Source of the DNA: an uncultured Opitutales bacterium
GTDB lineage: Bacteria > Verrucomicrobiota > Verrucomicrobiia > Opitutales > Coraliomargaritaceae
Length of the DNA: 64,000 nucleotides
Direction of reading: 5' to 3'
Assembly: GCA_937775295.1 (NCBI GenBank)
Contig: CALKBZ010000008.1
Span: 26,592 to 90,591 of the forward strand
Positions 36,349-46,535 of this stretch are shown here, in pieces; the stretch's first letter is position 1; each line of letters begins with the position of its first letter. A model generated the notes under the pieces. It ran no database searches. It worked only from the letters and a program-made list of their open reading frames with translations, and had not been told where the DNA came from. A program made the position numbers and the translations under genes.

Positions 36349-37839
36349 ATGAATATCCAACCTTCCAGACTCGTATTCGAAGCTCTCGCTAAGCAGGGCA
36401 ACACCGTGCCGGTGTATCTTGACCTGACCGCTGACTGTGAAACACCACTGGGGGCCTATTCAAAGATTCGCGAAAACGGCCCAGCATTTCTATTTGAATC
36501 CATCGTTGGCGGCGAACGCGTCAGCCGCTTCTCCTTTCTAGGCAGCAACCCACGTAAGGTTATCCGAGTCTTTGAGGACGAGGCCACGATTACGCACAAA
36601 AGCGGAAAAGTTGAGACACTCAAGACCCCCGAAGATCCGCTCAAAATCATCGAAGCCGAAATGGCCCGTTACCAGCCCGTGCACCTGCCTGGCATGCCGC
36701 CATTCACGGGAGGTGCTGTCGGATTCGTCGGCCACGAGTATGTACACTATGTCGAGCCTACGATTCCAAAGCCAACAGAGAATCCGCTAAAAGTACCCAT
36801 TTTATATTATCTGATCACCGATTCGGTCGTGATCTTCGACCACGTGCGCCAAGTGCTACGCGTTTGTGTCAATGCCCACATCGAAGGCGACGAAACTGTG
36901 GCTTACGATCGAGCCGTCGCAGAAATTGTACGTATCTGTGAACAACTCGACCAGCCCCAGCCGCTCATGCACCGGCAACTCTCTGATCCCGGTGAAATCA
37001 CAGTGCCCGCGGGCAACTTCACGCCAGACCGATTTGAGGCCGCGGTCGAGACCGTCAAAGAATACGTCCGCTCAGGAGACGTTATACAAGCCGTTCTATC
37101 ACAACGCTTTAAAAAGGAATTTAAGCCCAGCCCGGTTGACCTCTACCGCGCCTTGCGCACTGTCAATCCGTCTCCCTACATGTTTTTGATGGAAGATGCC
37201 GATTTCTCGGTAGTCGGTGCGTCCCCTGAAGTACATGTACGCCTCACCGACAATAAGGTGGTAATCCGCCCAATCGCAGGCACAAGGCCCCGCGGAAAGG
37301 ACGAAGCGGAAGACCAGGCGTTAGAAAAAGACCTCCTTGCCGACGATAAAGAACGGGCCGAACACCTCATGCTCGTCGATTTAGCCCGCAATGACATCGG
37401 CCGCGTCTGTGAATACGGCTCCATACAAGTACTAGATTATATGACAATCGAACGTTATTCACACGTTATGCACATTGTCTCACAAGTGGTCGGAACGATT
37501 TCTAAAGATAAAACTGCATACGACTTGATACGGGCCACTTTCCCGGCGGGCACCCTCAGCGGAGCCCCTAAGGTCAGAGCCCTACAAATTATTGCCGAGC
37601 TCGAACAAAGCCAACGCGGCGTCTACGGCGGTGCACTCGGCTATTTTGGCTACGAGGGCAATCATGACTCTTGCATCGGCATTCGCACCGCAGTGATCAA
37701 GGAGGGCAATATCTACATTCAGTCAGGCGCTGGTATCGTGGCCGATTCCGTACCTAAAAATGAATTCATAGAGACGCTAAATAAGGCCAAAGGGATGCTC
37801 AAAGCCGTATCCCTTGCCGAAGAAATGTTTAAACATTAA
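36349..37839 (+). CDS. trpE: Anthranilate synthase component I
   Basis: A 496-residue chorismate-using enzyme, first step of tryptophan synthesis. The N-terminal regulatory region has AFLFESIVGGERVSRFSFLG, a variant of the L-L-E-S tryptophan site. The catalytic half has SGDVIQAVLSQRF, GASPEVHVRL, RPIAGTRPRG, RNDIGRV, PAGTLSGAPKVRA and GALGYFGYEGN. No trpG/trpD follows; the next gene is the sigma factor, so component II is elsewhere. The 185-base leader has a 6-bp hairpin (CTGGCA/TGCCAG) but no visible Trp-codon leader peptide. Confidence 0.94.
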   Translation: MNIQPSRLVFEALAKQGNTVPVYLDLTADCETPLGAYSKIRENGPAFLFESIVGGERVSRFSFLGSNPRKVIRVFEDEATITHKSGKVETLKTPEDPLKIIEAEMARYQPVHLPGMPPFTGGAVGFVGHEYVHYVEPTIPKPTENPLKVPILYYLITDSVVIFDHVRQVLRVCVNAHIEGDETVAYDRAVAEIVRICEQLDQPQPLMHRQLSDPGEITVPAGNFTPDRFEAAVETVKEYVRSGDVIQAVLSQRFKKEFKPSPVDLYRALRTVNPSPYMFLMEDADFSVVGASPEVHVRLTDNKVVIRPIAGTRPRGKDEAEDQALEKDLLADDKERAEHLMLVDLARNDIGRVCEYGSIQVLDYMTIERYSHVMHIVSQVVGTISKDKTAYDLIRATFPAGTLSGAPKVRALQIIAELEQSQRGVYGGALGYFGYEGNHDSCIGIRTAVIKEGNIYIQSGAGIVADSVPKNEFIETLNKAKGMLKAVSLAEEMFKH

Positions 37840-37916
37840 AATAATTTTATTTTTTTGTAAGGTACGTTAGGGTTTTCCGATAGTTTTATATGCACAGGGC
37901 GTAGCACCCTCTGGCA

Positions 37917-37936
37917 GCTGTTCTCACTAGAACAGC
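37917..37936 (+). terminator. Weak hairpin terminator between trpE and the sigma gene
   Basis: A perfect 8-bp stem GCTGTTCT / AGAACAGC with a 4-base loop, followed by GTTTAAAA. The T-run is short, so it may only attenuate readthrough into the sigma factor gene. Confidence 0.5.
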
Positions 37937-37973
37937 GTTTAAAATAATATTAACTATCTTAAATTAGCGAAAT

Positions 37974-38999
37974 ATGGCACCTAAACTGGCAAAATCGTCA
38001 CCCATCAACCGTTTAAACCAGACGCGCTCAACAGTGCCTCGCGCCAAGAGCGAAACAGTTGAAGCTATTACCGATGTACGTGAATTGCCCTCTAAAGATC
38101 GCAATGTTATGCGCACCTACATGCAGGAGATTGGCAAGACTGCTCTCCTAACCGCAAAGGAAGAGGTCGAGTTGGCGGCTCGCATCCAAAAAGGCGACAA
38201 AGCCGCCCGCGACCGCATGATTTCCGCAAATCTACGGCTCGTGGTCAAAATCGCCCATGACTATAATAATTTTGGCCTGCCACTGCTCGACCTTATCAGC
38301 GAAGGCAACATCGGCTTGATCAAAGCCGTCGAACGCTTTGACCCCTCTAAAGGCGGCAAACTGAGCACCTACGCCGCATGGTGGATCAAGCAATCGATCA
38401 AGCGCGCACTGGCGAATCAGAGTAAAACCATTCGCCTACCTGTGCACCTCGTCGATAAAATCGCAAAAATGCGCCGTATTACCGCCAACTTGACGGACGA
38501 ACTCGACCGCGAACCCTCCGACGAAGAAATCGGCTACGACATGGGCATGCCAGTTAATAAAGTGGCACACCTCAAGTCAGTCAGCGTGCGCCCCTCTTCG
38601 CTCGATGCGCCCGTCGGCATAAATGGCGATACCAGTTTTGGCGAACTCGTCGGAGATGAAAACCAGACGACACCACTAGAAAATCTTCAGCAAAAATCGA
38701 TGCATAATGACATCCAATCCGTCATTGCGCTGCTTGATAAGCGCGAGGGTGAGATCATTCGTTTACGTTTTGGCCTCGACGGCGACCATCCACTCACACT
38801 CGAAGAAGTTGGAGAATTGTTTAAGATTACTCGCGAACGCGTGCGCCAGATCCAAACAATCGCCGTTCACAAGATGCGTCGCATTATGACTGAAAATGAA
38901 CGTCAGCGCAGCAAAACTGAAGTCAAGCAAGAGCACATCCAACAAAAGCGGATGGAGGTCTTACAGGAGTTCTTTGCCGAACAAGCTGCCAACCGTTGA
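37974..38999 (+). CDS. rpoD: Primary-type RNA polymerase sigma factor (RpoD/RpoS family)
   Basis: 341 residues with region 1.2 (VMRTYMQEIGKTALLTAKEEVELAARI), region 2 (ANLRLVVKIAHDYNNFGLPLLDLISEGNIGL, RFDPSKGGKLSTYAAWWIKQSIKRAL), region 3 and region 4 (LTLEEVGELFKITRERVRQI). It lacks the acidic region 1.1 and the non-conserved insert of E. coli sigma-70, so it could be either the housekeeping sigma of this lineage or an RpoS-like alternative. It has its own strong terminator. Confidence 0.9.
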   Translation: MAPKLAKSSPINRLNQTRSTVPRAKSETVEAITDVRELPSKDRNVMRTYMQEIGKTALLTAKEEVELAARIQKGDKAARDRMISANLRLVVKIAHDYNNFGLPLLDLISEGNIGLIKAVERFDPSKGGKLSTYAAWWIKQSIKRALANQSKTIRLPVHLVDKIAKMRRITANLTDELDREPSDEEIGYDMGMPVNKVAHLKSVSVRPSSLDAPVGINGDTSFGELVGDENQTTPLENLQQKSMHNDIQSVIALLDKREGEIIRLRFGLDGDHPLTLEEVGELFKITRERVRQIQTIAVHKMRRIMTENERQRSKTEVKQEHIQQKRMEVLQEFFAEQAANR

Positions 39000-39025
39000 T
39001 TGAACTGATCTGATCATTTCCATAG

Positions 39026-39061
39026 AAGCCTATCGGCCCTGTTTAGCCGATGGGCTTTTTT
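39026..39061 (+). terminator. Strong terminator of the sigma factor gene
   Basis: A 12-bp stem, 39026-39037 with 39046-39057, one G-T pair, loop CCTGTTTA, then TTTT. It begins 26 bases past the stop. Confidence 0.93.
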
Positions 39062-39180
39062 GTGCCTCAACGACCGCAACCACACGACCAGCAAGGGCTG
39101 CGGCAAATTCTCTGCACTAAATAGTACAACGGCGCTCGCGGCAGAAAATGCGGTGATCGATGGGACTCAGGTCGACCCAC

Positions 39181-40806
39181 TTAAGTCGATGCCTTGCGCT
39201 GCAGCACCCGCCCGACTCCCAGCGCAATCAAAAGGAAGCCACTACATAGCGCCACATACCAATCGCCGTGACGCGTGTAAAAACTCTGCTGCCGCATCCA
39301 TTCTTCGAAGTGCAGCACTGTGTAGCTTCCGCCTCCGCGGAAATATACGCTACCATACTCATCATACAAGACATCACGCACCGTGCCGAAGCAATCAATC
39401 CAGCCGCTCCAACCACCATTGCCGCAGCGCATCACGGGCCGTCGATTCTCCACCGCTCGTAGCACTGAGTGCGCCGCATGTTGGGGCGCACTGCCCTCTT
39501 CACCATACCACGCATTGTTGGTCGCCACGAAAAAAACCTGCGCGCCTGCGCGCGCGCTCTCTCTTGCCAAGCCGGGAAACGCATCTTCATAGCAAACCAA
39601 GCTGCCTATTTTCACCGTTTTTTCGCCAATCGAAAGATCGATCAAGACCGGACCACTCCCCGGCACGAAATTACCCCCAACAGGCACCACCTTTGAGATA
39701 AAGCCAAACGGCTTTGGCACAAACTCGCCAAACGGCACCAGCTCGCGCTTCACATAAAAGATCTCCGACAGCCCCAACTCTGGCTCAACTAGAAACGCTC
39801 CATTATACAACAGATTCGCCTCACGATCGACTGCCAGATTGCCCATCAAAATTGGCTTACCAATATCATCCACTAGCGCTTCGATTCGTGCCTGCATCTG
39901 CGGGTAACCTTTCACTGGCTGTGGCGTCGCTGCCTCCGGCCACAGTACCACATCGCTCTCCAGGCTCGCAACAAACTGCGTCTGTCGCTCCAAAATGTTC
40001 AGATTCACCAGCTCCTGCGACTCGTCCCACTTCAGCTCTGGCGCAATATAGGGCTGCACCACCGCCGCCGTAAACAATGACACACTTGTATCACGCTGCG
40101 GTAAGGACTTGAAAAACACAAAAATACACAAGCCCAGCAACGCCATCGCCACGTAAAGATCTAGGCTGAACCAACCCGACCACATCTTGCGCTCATTAAT
40201 GACCACACGATTACGCAAGGTCTGCGCGACACAAAAGTTGAAATAGATCAGTAAGAACGACACCCCATAAGCTCCGGTCCACGCCGCAATCTGCAGCACC
40301 ACCGGCCGCTCCCATTGACTCAGCGACAGCGGTGCCCACGGAAAGCCCCACAGAAACCAGGTGCGTGACCATTCGAGTAGCACCCATGCGCCAGCCATTC
40401 CGGCAAAGGCCACCACTCGCCACAAAAACGAACGATTCGCCACTAGCGGCAATAACCAGCGCGCTAACAATACCCACAGCATGAAGATCGCCGCGAGGAT
40501 GCCGGACAGCGCCACCGTGCCAAACCAGGTCACATGCCGCAGCCAGATCAAAATCGCAAACCATGCAACCCAACCGGTGGCCAATGCCACCGCCACGGTC
40601 AGCCGCCGACTCGGCTGCGTATAGAGCCACAGAATCAGAGGGACAAACGCAATATACGCAGCCTCCGCGAATTCAAACGGCGGGATCGACAGCACCCAGG
40701 ATAGCGCAGTGAGAGCCCCCGCGAGCAGGCCCCACCATCGCGAGCGCACAACGCTCGGAGACTCCTCCGTGCTTGATTCATTGGTTTCCTCTGCAAGCTT
40801 TATCAT
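39181..40806 (-). CDS. lnt: Apolipoprotein N-acyltransferase
   Basis: 541 residues: six to seven N-terminal membrane helices, then a periplasmic nitrilase domain and a C-terminal span (WYVALCSGFLLIALGVG). Catalytic triad positions are visible as Glu in LWPEAATP, Lys in YVKRELVPFGEF and Cys in LVCYEDAFPGLAR. It adds the third acyl chain to lipoproteins, consistent with a Gram-negative envelope. The gene is convergent with the sigma factor gene and divergent from the SHD1-like gene. Confidence 0.92.
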   Translation of the reverse strand: MIKLAEETNESSTEESPSVVRSRWWGLLAGALTALSWVLSIPPFEFAEAAYIAFVPLILWLYTQPSRRLTVAVALATGWVAWFAILIWLRHVTWFGTVALSGILAAIFMLWVLLARWLLPLVANRSFLWRVVAFAGMAGAWVLLEWSRTWFLWGFPWAPLSLSQWERPVVLQIAAWTGAYGVSFLLIYFNFCVAQTLRNRVVINERKMWSGWFSLDLYVAMALLGLCIFVFFKSLPQRDTSVSLFTAAVVQPYIAPELKWDESQELVNLNILERQTQFVASLESDVVLWPEAATPQPVKGYPQMQARIEALVDDIGKPILMGNLAVDREANLLYNGAFLVEPELGLSEIFYVKRELVPFGEFVPKPFGFISKVVPVGGNFVPGSGPVLIDLSIGEKTVKIGSLVCYEDAFPGLARESARAGAQVFFVATNNAWYGEEGSAPQHAAHSVLRAVENRRPVMRCGNGGWSGWIDCFGTVRDVLYDEYGSVYFRGGGSYTVLHFEEWMRQQSFYTRHGDWYVALCSGFLLIALGVGRVLQRKAST

Positions 40807-40968
40807 ACGGTCAATGCCTTAAAATTTCTCAATATCTGAGTCAGCAGAATCCCCAATCTGACCAAGATGACAACACTGATAAAAATCATCGCGTGAAAAT
40901 TGTTTTCAATTCGATCGTTATAAGCATGATAGCATTTTTAATTATCAATTTTTAATATTCTCAAAATT

Positions 40969-41445
40969 ATGCCCCGACTCCTTTCCATCCCCCTGCTGCT
41001 CGCCACCTGTGCCCTGTGCTTCGTTGCGGGCTACAAACTAGGCAAAGAATCACCAGCGCCTACACCCCTCACCGCCGCAATCATTGCGGAGCAAGCACCT
41101 ATCCAGCAGCTCACTGACAGCAGCGTCCAGCCGCCAGTCGTTCCGCAAGCACTCACAGATCAACCGGTTCAGAATTCTTTTGCAGTTCGGGCAGAAGAGA
41201 CGCTTCAAACATTTTTCGATAAGGATGAGCGCAAGCTGGTTGCGCAGATTCTGGAGGTCAAAGCAGACTTATTGAAAATTCGGCGCCACGCCGATGGCGC
41301 AGAACTCGAACTACCGGTCGCAATGCTCAGCGCCGAGGACCAAGCGTTTGCAGCTTATCTGTGGGCGCAAGTGCCCACGAAAAGTAATTCGCCCGTAGCC
41401 AGCCAATCGATGGAAGACAAGATTTGGGATGAGCTTTTTAAGTAA
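40969..41445 (+). CDS. Membrane-anchored protein with SHD1-like domain
   Basis: 158 residues: an N-terminal anchor (LLSIPLLLATCALCFVAGYKLG), a Pro/Gln-rich linker, then a 50-residue domain at about 85-135 (KDERKLVAQILEVKADLLKIRRHADGAEL ... VAMLSAEDQAF). This pattern of strand-forming V-x-A-x-I-L-x-V, basic middle and L-S-x-E-D-Q-x-F end matches the SLA1 homology domain 1 set common in Planctomycetota and Verrucomicrobiota. Function unknown. Confidence 0.55.
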   Translation: MPRLLSIPLLLATCALCFVAGYKLGKESPAPTPLTAAIIAEQAPIQQLTDSSVQPPVVPQALTDQPVQNSFAVRAEETLQTFFDKDERKLVAQILEVKADLLKIRRHADGAELELPVAMLSAEDQAFAAYLWAQVPTKSNSPVASQSMEDKIWDELFK

Positions 41446-41497
41446 GTGCCCTTAGTCATAGAAAGTGCATACAGCGGCCACTCTAAACACAAAAAAA

Positions 41498-41517
41498 CAC
41501 AGGCCAAACGACCTGTG
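41498..41517. terminator. Bidirectional terminator between the SHD1-like gene and secA
   Basis: CACAGG (41498-41503) pairs with CCTGTG (41512-41517). A T-run follows on the plus strand (CTTTTTG) and a longer one on the minus strand (seven T), so it can serve both convergent genes. Confidence 0.85.
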
Positions 41518-41544
41518 CTTTTTGAAAAACGTATGCGATACGAC

Positions 41545-44500
41545 CTACTTCTGCACTAGATCCCAACCATCGTTGAGGATCATTGTTTCCGCCTTCTTAA
41601 ACTTCAGCTCCTTGGTCTCCGTACCCTTGCGGATGGTGACTGTGTCATTACGCCCAAGCTTAGGCAACTCACGGCGAATTGGTGCGACTTTCGGCAACTC
41701 CACTGGCTTACGCGGTGCCGGTGCTTGTGCAGCTTGTGCTTGCGCCGCTGCTCCAGCCAGTGCGCCGACTTGTGGCTGCCCAGTACCAGGGCCTGCGACT
41801 TGCGCAGTTTGCGACATGCGGGCGAGCATACCCTGGAAAGCATCTTGATTGGTTGCAGTGCGGAACACCGCATTGCAAATCTCGGTGCGGACATTCGTCA
41901 TCAACTCCTCGAAGAACACATAGGCCTCGCTCTTGTATTCGCTGAGCGGATCCTTTTGACCGTAACTACGCAAATTCACGCTGCGGCGAAGCTCTTCCAT
42001 CTCAGTGAGGTGGTCCTGCCAACGGCGATCCAGCGAACGAATCACGATATAACGCTCCAAGCCGACCAGTGCTTCGGTGGACTCAAATTCTTCGCGTTGC
42101 TTGTAGGCTTGTTGGATACGCTCAAGAATAAGCGCCTGCTGTGCCTCTGGCCCCTGCCCCGCAAGTTCTTCGACCTTTAATGCGACCGGGAAGTAAGCAT
42201 TGAGCCATGCGAGGAATTGATCGACTGCATCACCATCCCGATCGCCTGCGAGTGCATCGAGGCGCACTTCGAGCTCCTCTTCGATCATTTCATAAATGAT
42301 ATCGCGCGGCGTGTCCGATTGAATCGCTTCATTACGAATACCATAAACGACTTCGCGCTGCATATTGAGTACGTCGTCAAATTGCAGCAAGCGCTTGCGC
42401 ATCGAAAAATTCTGTTGTTCGACCTTCTTCTGTGCATTTTCGATCGACCAGTTCAGGGCTGGGTGCTCCAGCTCTTCGCCTTCGCTCATCGACTTCTCAA
42501 GGATACGTGAGATCGGCCCGGCATTGGCAAACAGACGCATCAGATCATCCTCCAAAGAGACGAAACATTTCGACATCCCAGGATCTCCCTGGCGGGCGCA
42601 ACGTCCACGTAACTGACGGTCAATACGACGCGATTCGTGACGCTCCGTACCCACCACATAAAGACCGCCGAGTTCTGGTACACCTTCGGCAAGTTTAATA
42701 TCGGTGCCACGTCCCGCCATATTGGTTGCGATCGTCACACCGCCCTTGCGTCCAGCGTTCGCAACGATCTCCGCTTCCTGCTCGTGAAACTTGGCATTCA
42801 ACACGCTGTGCCCAACATTTGAGCGCTTCAACATGCGGCTCAGCACTTCAGAGGCTTCAACCGATGCGGTGCCGACCAGAACCGGCTGCCCTTTCTGGTG
42901 CGCTGCTTCGACCTCTTTAATCACCGCAGCAAATTTCTCGCGGCGTGTTTTGAAGATGACGTCGTTCTTATCGATGCGGATACAAGGCTGGTTGGTTGGG
43001 ATCACCATCACGTTGAGGCCGTAAATTTCGTGAAACTCGGAGGCTTCAGTTTCCGCCGTACCAGTCATACCAGACAACTTCTCATACATGCGGAAGTAGT
43101 TCTGAATCGTCACCGTCGCATACGTCTTGGTCTCCTTCTCGATCGTGCAGTTCTCTTTCGACTCAATCGCTTGGTGCAGACCGTCGGACCAACGGCGGCC
43201 AGGCATCACCCGGCCAGTATTTTGGTCGACGATATTGACCTTACCTTCTTGCACCACGTATTCTTTATCGCGCTCATAAAGACTGAATGCGCGGAGCAAC
43301 TGACTGATGCAGTGGATGCGCTCGCTGGTTTGTTGGAAGCCCGTTTCGGCGACCTGCTTGGCCTCCTGCTTCGCCTCATCCGCGAGCTTTTCGTCCTTAT
43401 CGATCTCAATGAACTGAGTCGGTAAATCTGGCAACATGAACGCATCTGGATCATCTGGGCTCATCAGCGTGCGGCCCTTCTCGGTCAGATCGGCCTGCTG
43501 CTGCTTCTCGTCGATCACATAGAACAGCCCTTCTTTCAGCGCGTAACGCTCCTTTTTGTTGAAATCACTGTTCATCTCGAGGTCGAACTTATCCACTGCG
43601 CGGCGGATCGCCGGCACCTCATTGAGACGGTGGAACTGCTTGTTCTTCGGCATGCCAAGCTTCACTTGGAAGAGCTTGGAGGTTGCCGCATACTTGGCAT
43701 CTTCGTCAGAGCCTTCGCCTTCAAGAGCGGACTTCGCCTCGGCGACCAAATTGTTACAATACGCCTGCTGATTGGCGACCAGTTGCTTAATGCTCGGCTT
43801 AATCTCGCCAAATGGCAGCGGGTTATCATCCTGCATCGGACCGGAGATGATCAACGGCGTGCGCGCCTCATCGACTAGGATCGAGTCAACCTCGTCAATG
43901 ATACAGAAGAAGTGGTCGCGCTGCACTTGGTCTTCCTTGCGGCTGGTCATACCATTGTCGCGTAAATAGTCGAAGCCAAACTCCGAAGCGGTGCCGTACG
44001 TGATATTACATTCATACTGCTCACGGCGAATCTGTGGCGCTTGGCTGTTTTGGATACAGCCAACGGTGAGACCGAGCATGCGGAACAGGTGGCCCATCCA
44101 CTCGGAGTCACGGCGCGCGAGGTAGTCATTGACGGTGACCAACTGGCAGTTGTTGCCGGAAAGCGCGTTCAAATAGAGCGGGCAGGTTGAGACGAGGGTC
44201 TTACCCTCACCCGTCGCCATTTCAGCAATGTGCCGCTCATGCAGTGCGATCCCGCCGATAAACTGCACGTCGTAGTGCACCATGTTCCACGGCAACATAT
44301 GGTCACACACGTCAAACTCCTGACCGCACATACGGCGGGCCGCGTTCTTCACCGTCGCAAACGCCTCCGGCAACAAGTCGTCGAGCGACTCACCATCCTG
44401 ATGGCGCTGCATAAACTCGGCGGTCTTAGCGCGCAGTTGCTGCTCCGTAAGCGATTGATATTCAACTTCAAATGCGTTGATACGTTCGGTAATAGGCAGG

Positions 44501-44562
44501 CACTTTTTAAGAAACTTCTTGTAGTGACGTCCGGAGAACTTTTTGAGAATGGCTGAGATCAT
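41545..44562 (-). CDS. secA: Preprotein translocase ATPase SecA, without zinc-binding tail
   Basis: 1005 residues. Walker A is MATGEGKT at 115-122, motif II is [20 protein letters not shown], and [30 protein letters not shown] and the helical wing are all present. It is about 100 residues longer than E. coli SecA through an insert around 255-330 in the first nucleotide-binding/preprotein region. The C-terminus is Ala/Gln/Pro-rich followed by a basic end, with no C-x-C-S-G-x8-C-H zinc/SecB motif. The DEFTGR element reads DQNTGR. Confidence 0.96.
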   Translation of the reverse strand: MISAILKKFSGRHYKKFLKKCLPITERINAFEVEYQSLTEQQLRAKTAEFMQRHQDGESLDDLLPEAFATVKNAARRMCGQEFDVCDHMLPWNMVHYDVQFIGGIALHERHIAEMATGEGKTLVSTCPLYLNALSGNNCQLVTVNDYLARRDSEWMGHLFRMLGLTVGCIQNSQAPQIRREQYECNITYGTASEFGFDYLRDNGMTSRKEDQVQRDHFFCIIDEVDSILVDEARTPLIISGPMQDDNPLPFGEIKPSIKQLVANQQAYCNNLVAEAKSALEGEGSDEDAKYAATSKLFQVKLGMPKNKQFHRLNEVPAIRRAVDKFDLEMNSDFNKKERYALKEGLFYVIDEKQQQADLTEKGRTLMSPDDPDAFMLPDLPTQFIEIDKDEKLADEAKQEAKQVAETGFQQTSERIHCISQLLRAFSLYERDKEYVVQEGKVNIVDQNTGRVMPGRRWSDGLHQAIESKENCTIEKETKTYATVTIQNYFRMYEKLSGMTGTAETEASEFHEIYGLNVMVIPTNQPCIRIDKNDVIFKTRREKFAAVIKEVEAAHQKGQPVLVGTASVEASEVLSRMLKRSNVGHSVLNAKFHEQEAEIVANAGRKGGVTIATNMAGRGTDIKLAEGVPELGGLYVVGTERHESRRIDRQLRGRCARQGDPGMSKCFVSLEDDLMRLFANAGPISRILEKSMSEGEELEHPALNWSIENAQKKVEQQNFSMRKRLLQFDDVLNMQREVVYGIRNEAIQSDTPRDIIYEMIEEELEVRLDALAGDRDGDAVDQFLAWLNAYFPVALKVEELAGQGPEAQQALILERIQQAYKQREEFESTEALVGLERYIVIRSLDRRWQDHLTEMEELRRSVNLRSYGQKDPLSEYKSEAYVFFEELMTNVRTEICNAVFRTATNQDAFQGMLARMSQTAQVAGPGTGQPQVGALAGAAAQAQAAQAPAPRKPVELPKVAPIRRELPKLGRNDTVTIRKGTETKELKFKKAETMILNDGWDLVQK

Positions 44563-44766
44563 GAGATCTAATGTATGCGGTTACTAAATGAGATTATACG
44601 CAGATTTCAGCTCACAGAGGACACTGGAAATGCGAAAAAAAGTAAAAAATGGTGAAACTAGCGCCCGCTGGCAAGTGCGTTTCCCGCACTAAAGTGCGGA
44701 TGTGCAAATGTATGAAGGTGAGAAAGTAACAACGCGCTGAAACACTCCACCTTCACACCTTTCAAC

Positions 44767-44790
44767 TTTCCTACTTTCCTACTTTCCTAC
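44767..44790. repeat. Threefold TTTCCTAC tandem repeat overlapping the smr stop
   Basis: Three exact 8-base units at 44767, 44775 and 44783. The final CTA of the third unit is the complement of the TAG stop codon of the Smr gene. The rest of the 224-base gap to secA has a small hairpin AGTGCG/CGCACT and no gene. Confidence 0.9.
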
Positions 44791-45065
44791 TTCAGCCATG
44801 CAATCGTCGCACCCCAGCCTCCTTCAGTCGCGCCCGCCAGTTCGAATCGATCCACTCGCTGGTCACGCTCTAGGATCTTATGCACCGTAGTCCGCAAGGT
44901 GCCGATCCCCTTACCGTGAATGATGCGCACCCGCGTGATTCCCTTTTCAAGACACAGCTCGATGTAGTCCGCCACCAACTCGCCCACTTCCGCAGGACGG
45001 AAAGTATGCAGGTCGAGTTCGTCGCTGATCTCAAATTCGATCGGATCTGGTTCGTTGTCGGTCAT
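44787..45065 (-). CDS. Small Smr-domain protein
   Basis: 92 residues, essentially one Smr (MutS2 C-terminal) domain: LDLHTFRP at 17-24, IIHGKGIGTLR at 48-58 and GGWGATI near the end. Smr domains nick or bind branched DNA or cleave RNA. The start overlaps the Fic gene stop by four bases, so the two are translationally coupled. Stand-alone Smr proteins of this size are common and the Fic pairing may be incidental. Confidence 0.88.
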   Translation of the reverse strand: MTDNEPDPIEFEISDELDLHTFRPAEVGELVADYIELCLEKGITRVRIIHGKGIGTLRTTVHKILERDQRVDRFELAGATEGGWGATIAWLK

Positions 45066-46066
45066 CTTGCATTCAATTGATAGCGACCAGTTTTATGATT
45101 CCCCACCTTCGTGACAAGACCTGCCTCCAATAAAGGATTCAGCAGATTCATAACCCCCTGCTTAGACATCGCCATCAATTCGCGGATCTTCAATGGCCCG
45201 AGACTTCCATGGTCACGCAGCAACTGTAGTAACAGTTCTTGCTTTGATGACAGAATCAGCTTTTCAGCCGATACTGGCTGATAACTTTGCACGCGTAACC
45301 ACACGCGTTCCAACGTCTGTCGTAGCCCCTCGGCGCAATACTCCAGCCACCCCGTCAAATCTTCGTTCTGCCGCGTTGCCCGTAAGGCATCATAATAAGC
45401 GGGACGATCTTGCCAGTAATATTCATCCACTGAGAATATGTGATGCGTATCAAACCCTCGACGATAAAGCTCCCAAAGTGCCAAAGCGCGCCCAGTCCGT
45501 CCATTGCCATCCGCAAAGGGGTGAATCGCTTCAAAACGATAATGCAAAATCGCAGAGCTCAAAATCGGCGACCACTCACGCGAGCCTTTATTCAACCATT
45601 CCAGCAACTCAAACATAAGAGGCGACACCTCATGCGGCCCCGGTGGAGTATCATCACCAATAGTGACAAAAATGGTTCGGTATTGGCCAGAGTCACCTTG
45701 ATCCATAACACCCTCGGCCAAAATCCGATGCAGAGCAAACAGGTCATCATGCCGAACCACTTCGAGCTGCGCACGCGCCTCGATATATTTGAGCCCGGCC
45801 AAATAGTTCGTCACTTCGCGTTCTGCGCGGCCATTCTCAACGGCCAGCTTTCGCCCTGCACCCAACGCTTTCACCTGTTCCAAGGTCAGTGGATTGCCCT
45901 CTATCGAGGTCGACGCGTGGCTATTACGACTCCGACTCTCCAATTGCAAAGCAGGCACCCAAGCCAATTCCACCGAGGCACCAACAATCCGCTCACGCAA
46001 TGTCGCAATCTGCTCAACCAATGCGAGCAAACGGGGCGTAATCGTAAACCGTGGATTGTAAGGCAC
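45062..46066 (-). CDS. Fic family AMP-transferase with self-inhibitory helix and winged-helix tail
   Basis: 334 residues. The Fic core HPFADGNGRTGR is complete at 182-193. An N-terminal inhibitory motif S-x3-E-G is seen at 52-57 (STSIEG), so this is a class II, self-inhibited Fic enzyme. The C-terminal 75 residues form a winged helix (GPLKIRELMAMSKQGVMNLLNPLLEAGLVTKVGNHKTGRYQL), so it may bind DNA. Such proteins AMPylate targets using ATP. Five phased 9-base repeats lie just upstream, consistent with operator control, possibly by its own winged helix. Followed by the overlapping Smr gene. Confidence 0.92.
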   Translation of the reverse strand: MPYNPRFTITPRLLALVEQIATLRERIVGASVELAWVPALQLESRSRNSHASTSIEGNPLTLEQVKALGAGRKLAVENGRAEREVTNYLAGLKYIEARAQLEVVRHDDLFALHRILAEGVMDQGDSGQYRTIFVTIGDDTPPGPHEVSPLMFELLEWLNKGSREWSPILSSAILHYRFEAIHPFADGNGRTGRALALWELYRRGFDTHHIFSVDEYYWQDRPAYYDALRATRQNEDLTGWLEYCAEGLRQTLERVWLRVQSYQPVSAEKLILSSKQELLLQLLRDHGSLGPLKIRELMAMSKQGVMNLLNPLLEAGLVTKVGNHKTGRYQLNAR

Positions 46067-46080
46067 AGGATTAGTCCATC

Positions 46081-46154
46081 ATTCGTCCACTCATCCGTCA
46101 AGTGCGGATTCGACGTTGAACAATCCGTCAATTATTCGTCCATTAATGCGTCCA
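46081..46154 (-). promoter_or_regulatory. Five phased AT[TCG]CGTC[CA]A boxes upstream of fic
   Basis: Nine-base near-copies begin at 46081, 46093, 46123, 46134 and 46146; four of the steps are 11-12 bases and one is 30. They start 15 bases upstream of the Fic start codon and could be an operator; similar CGTCCATTAACG sequence occurs at 25698, so a dispersed repeat is the alternative. Confidence 0.45.
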
Positions 46155-46327
46155 TTATAACTGAAGTTTAACCTGAAAAATACCCAACAGGATAGTTACA
46201 CAATAAGACAGTTACATATTAAATCACCTCAACAAACACCTCCGTGCAGTGTGGACGGTAGTGAAAAAATGCTGAATCCCGCCGACTTTGCCCTAGAGTG
46301 CTCGATCAGGGCGGCAAGATACCACTT

Positions 46328-46471
46328 CTACCCCTCCGTCTTCGGCAGTGCCGGAATTTTCTCGATCAATTTCACTTCGGGCAGCTCGGCGGCGGAAGCG
46401 CTGTCGAGGGCTTGGAACTTCTTCGCGGTCGAGAGGAGGCGCGTCTCGACGGAGCTGACTGCCTCATTGTC
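46328..46471 (-). pseudogene. Detached, diverged duplicate of the rmuC 3' end
   Basis: On the minus strand this reads NEAVSSVETRLLSTAKKFQA, then LDSASAAELPEVKLIEKIPA and LPKTEG before TAG at 46330-46328. It matches the last 47 codons of rmuC (47493-47636) in about 40 of 47 residues but only about three quarters of bases, so most differences are silent. Homology stops abruptly on the upstream side. The 469-base gap 46067-46535 has no other gene. Confidence 0.88.
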
Positions 46472-46535
46472 GGGCATCTTTGTTGAGCCTGCCTCTAACA
46501 ATACTCCTTACAGATCAAAGAACTCAGTTCACTTA

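Noticed and set aside
39060..39701. 213-codon plus-strand frame opposite lnt
   Set aside because: Ser/His/Arg-rich shadow frame overlapping the sigma-factor terminator; lnt on the other strand has its full catalytic triad.
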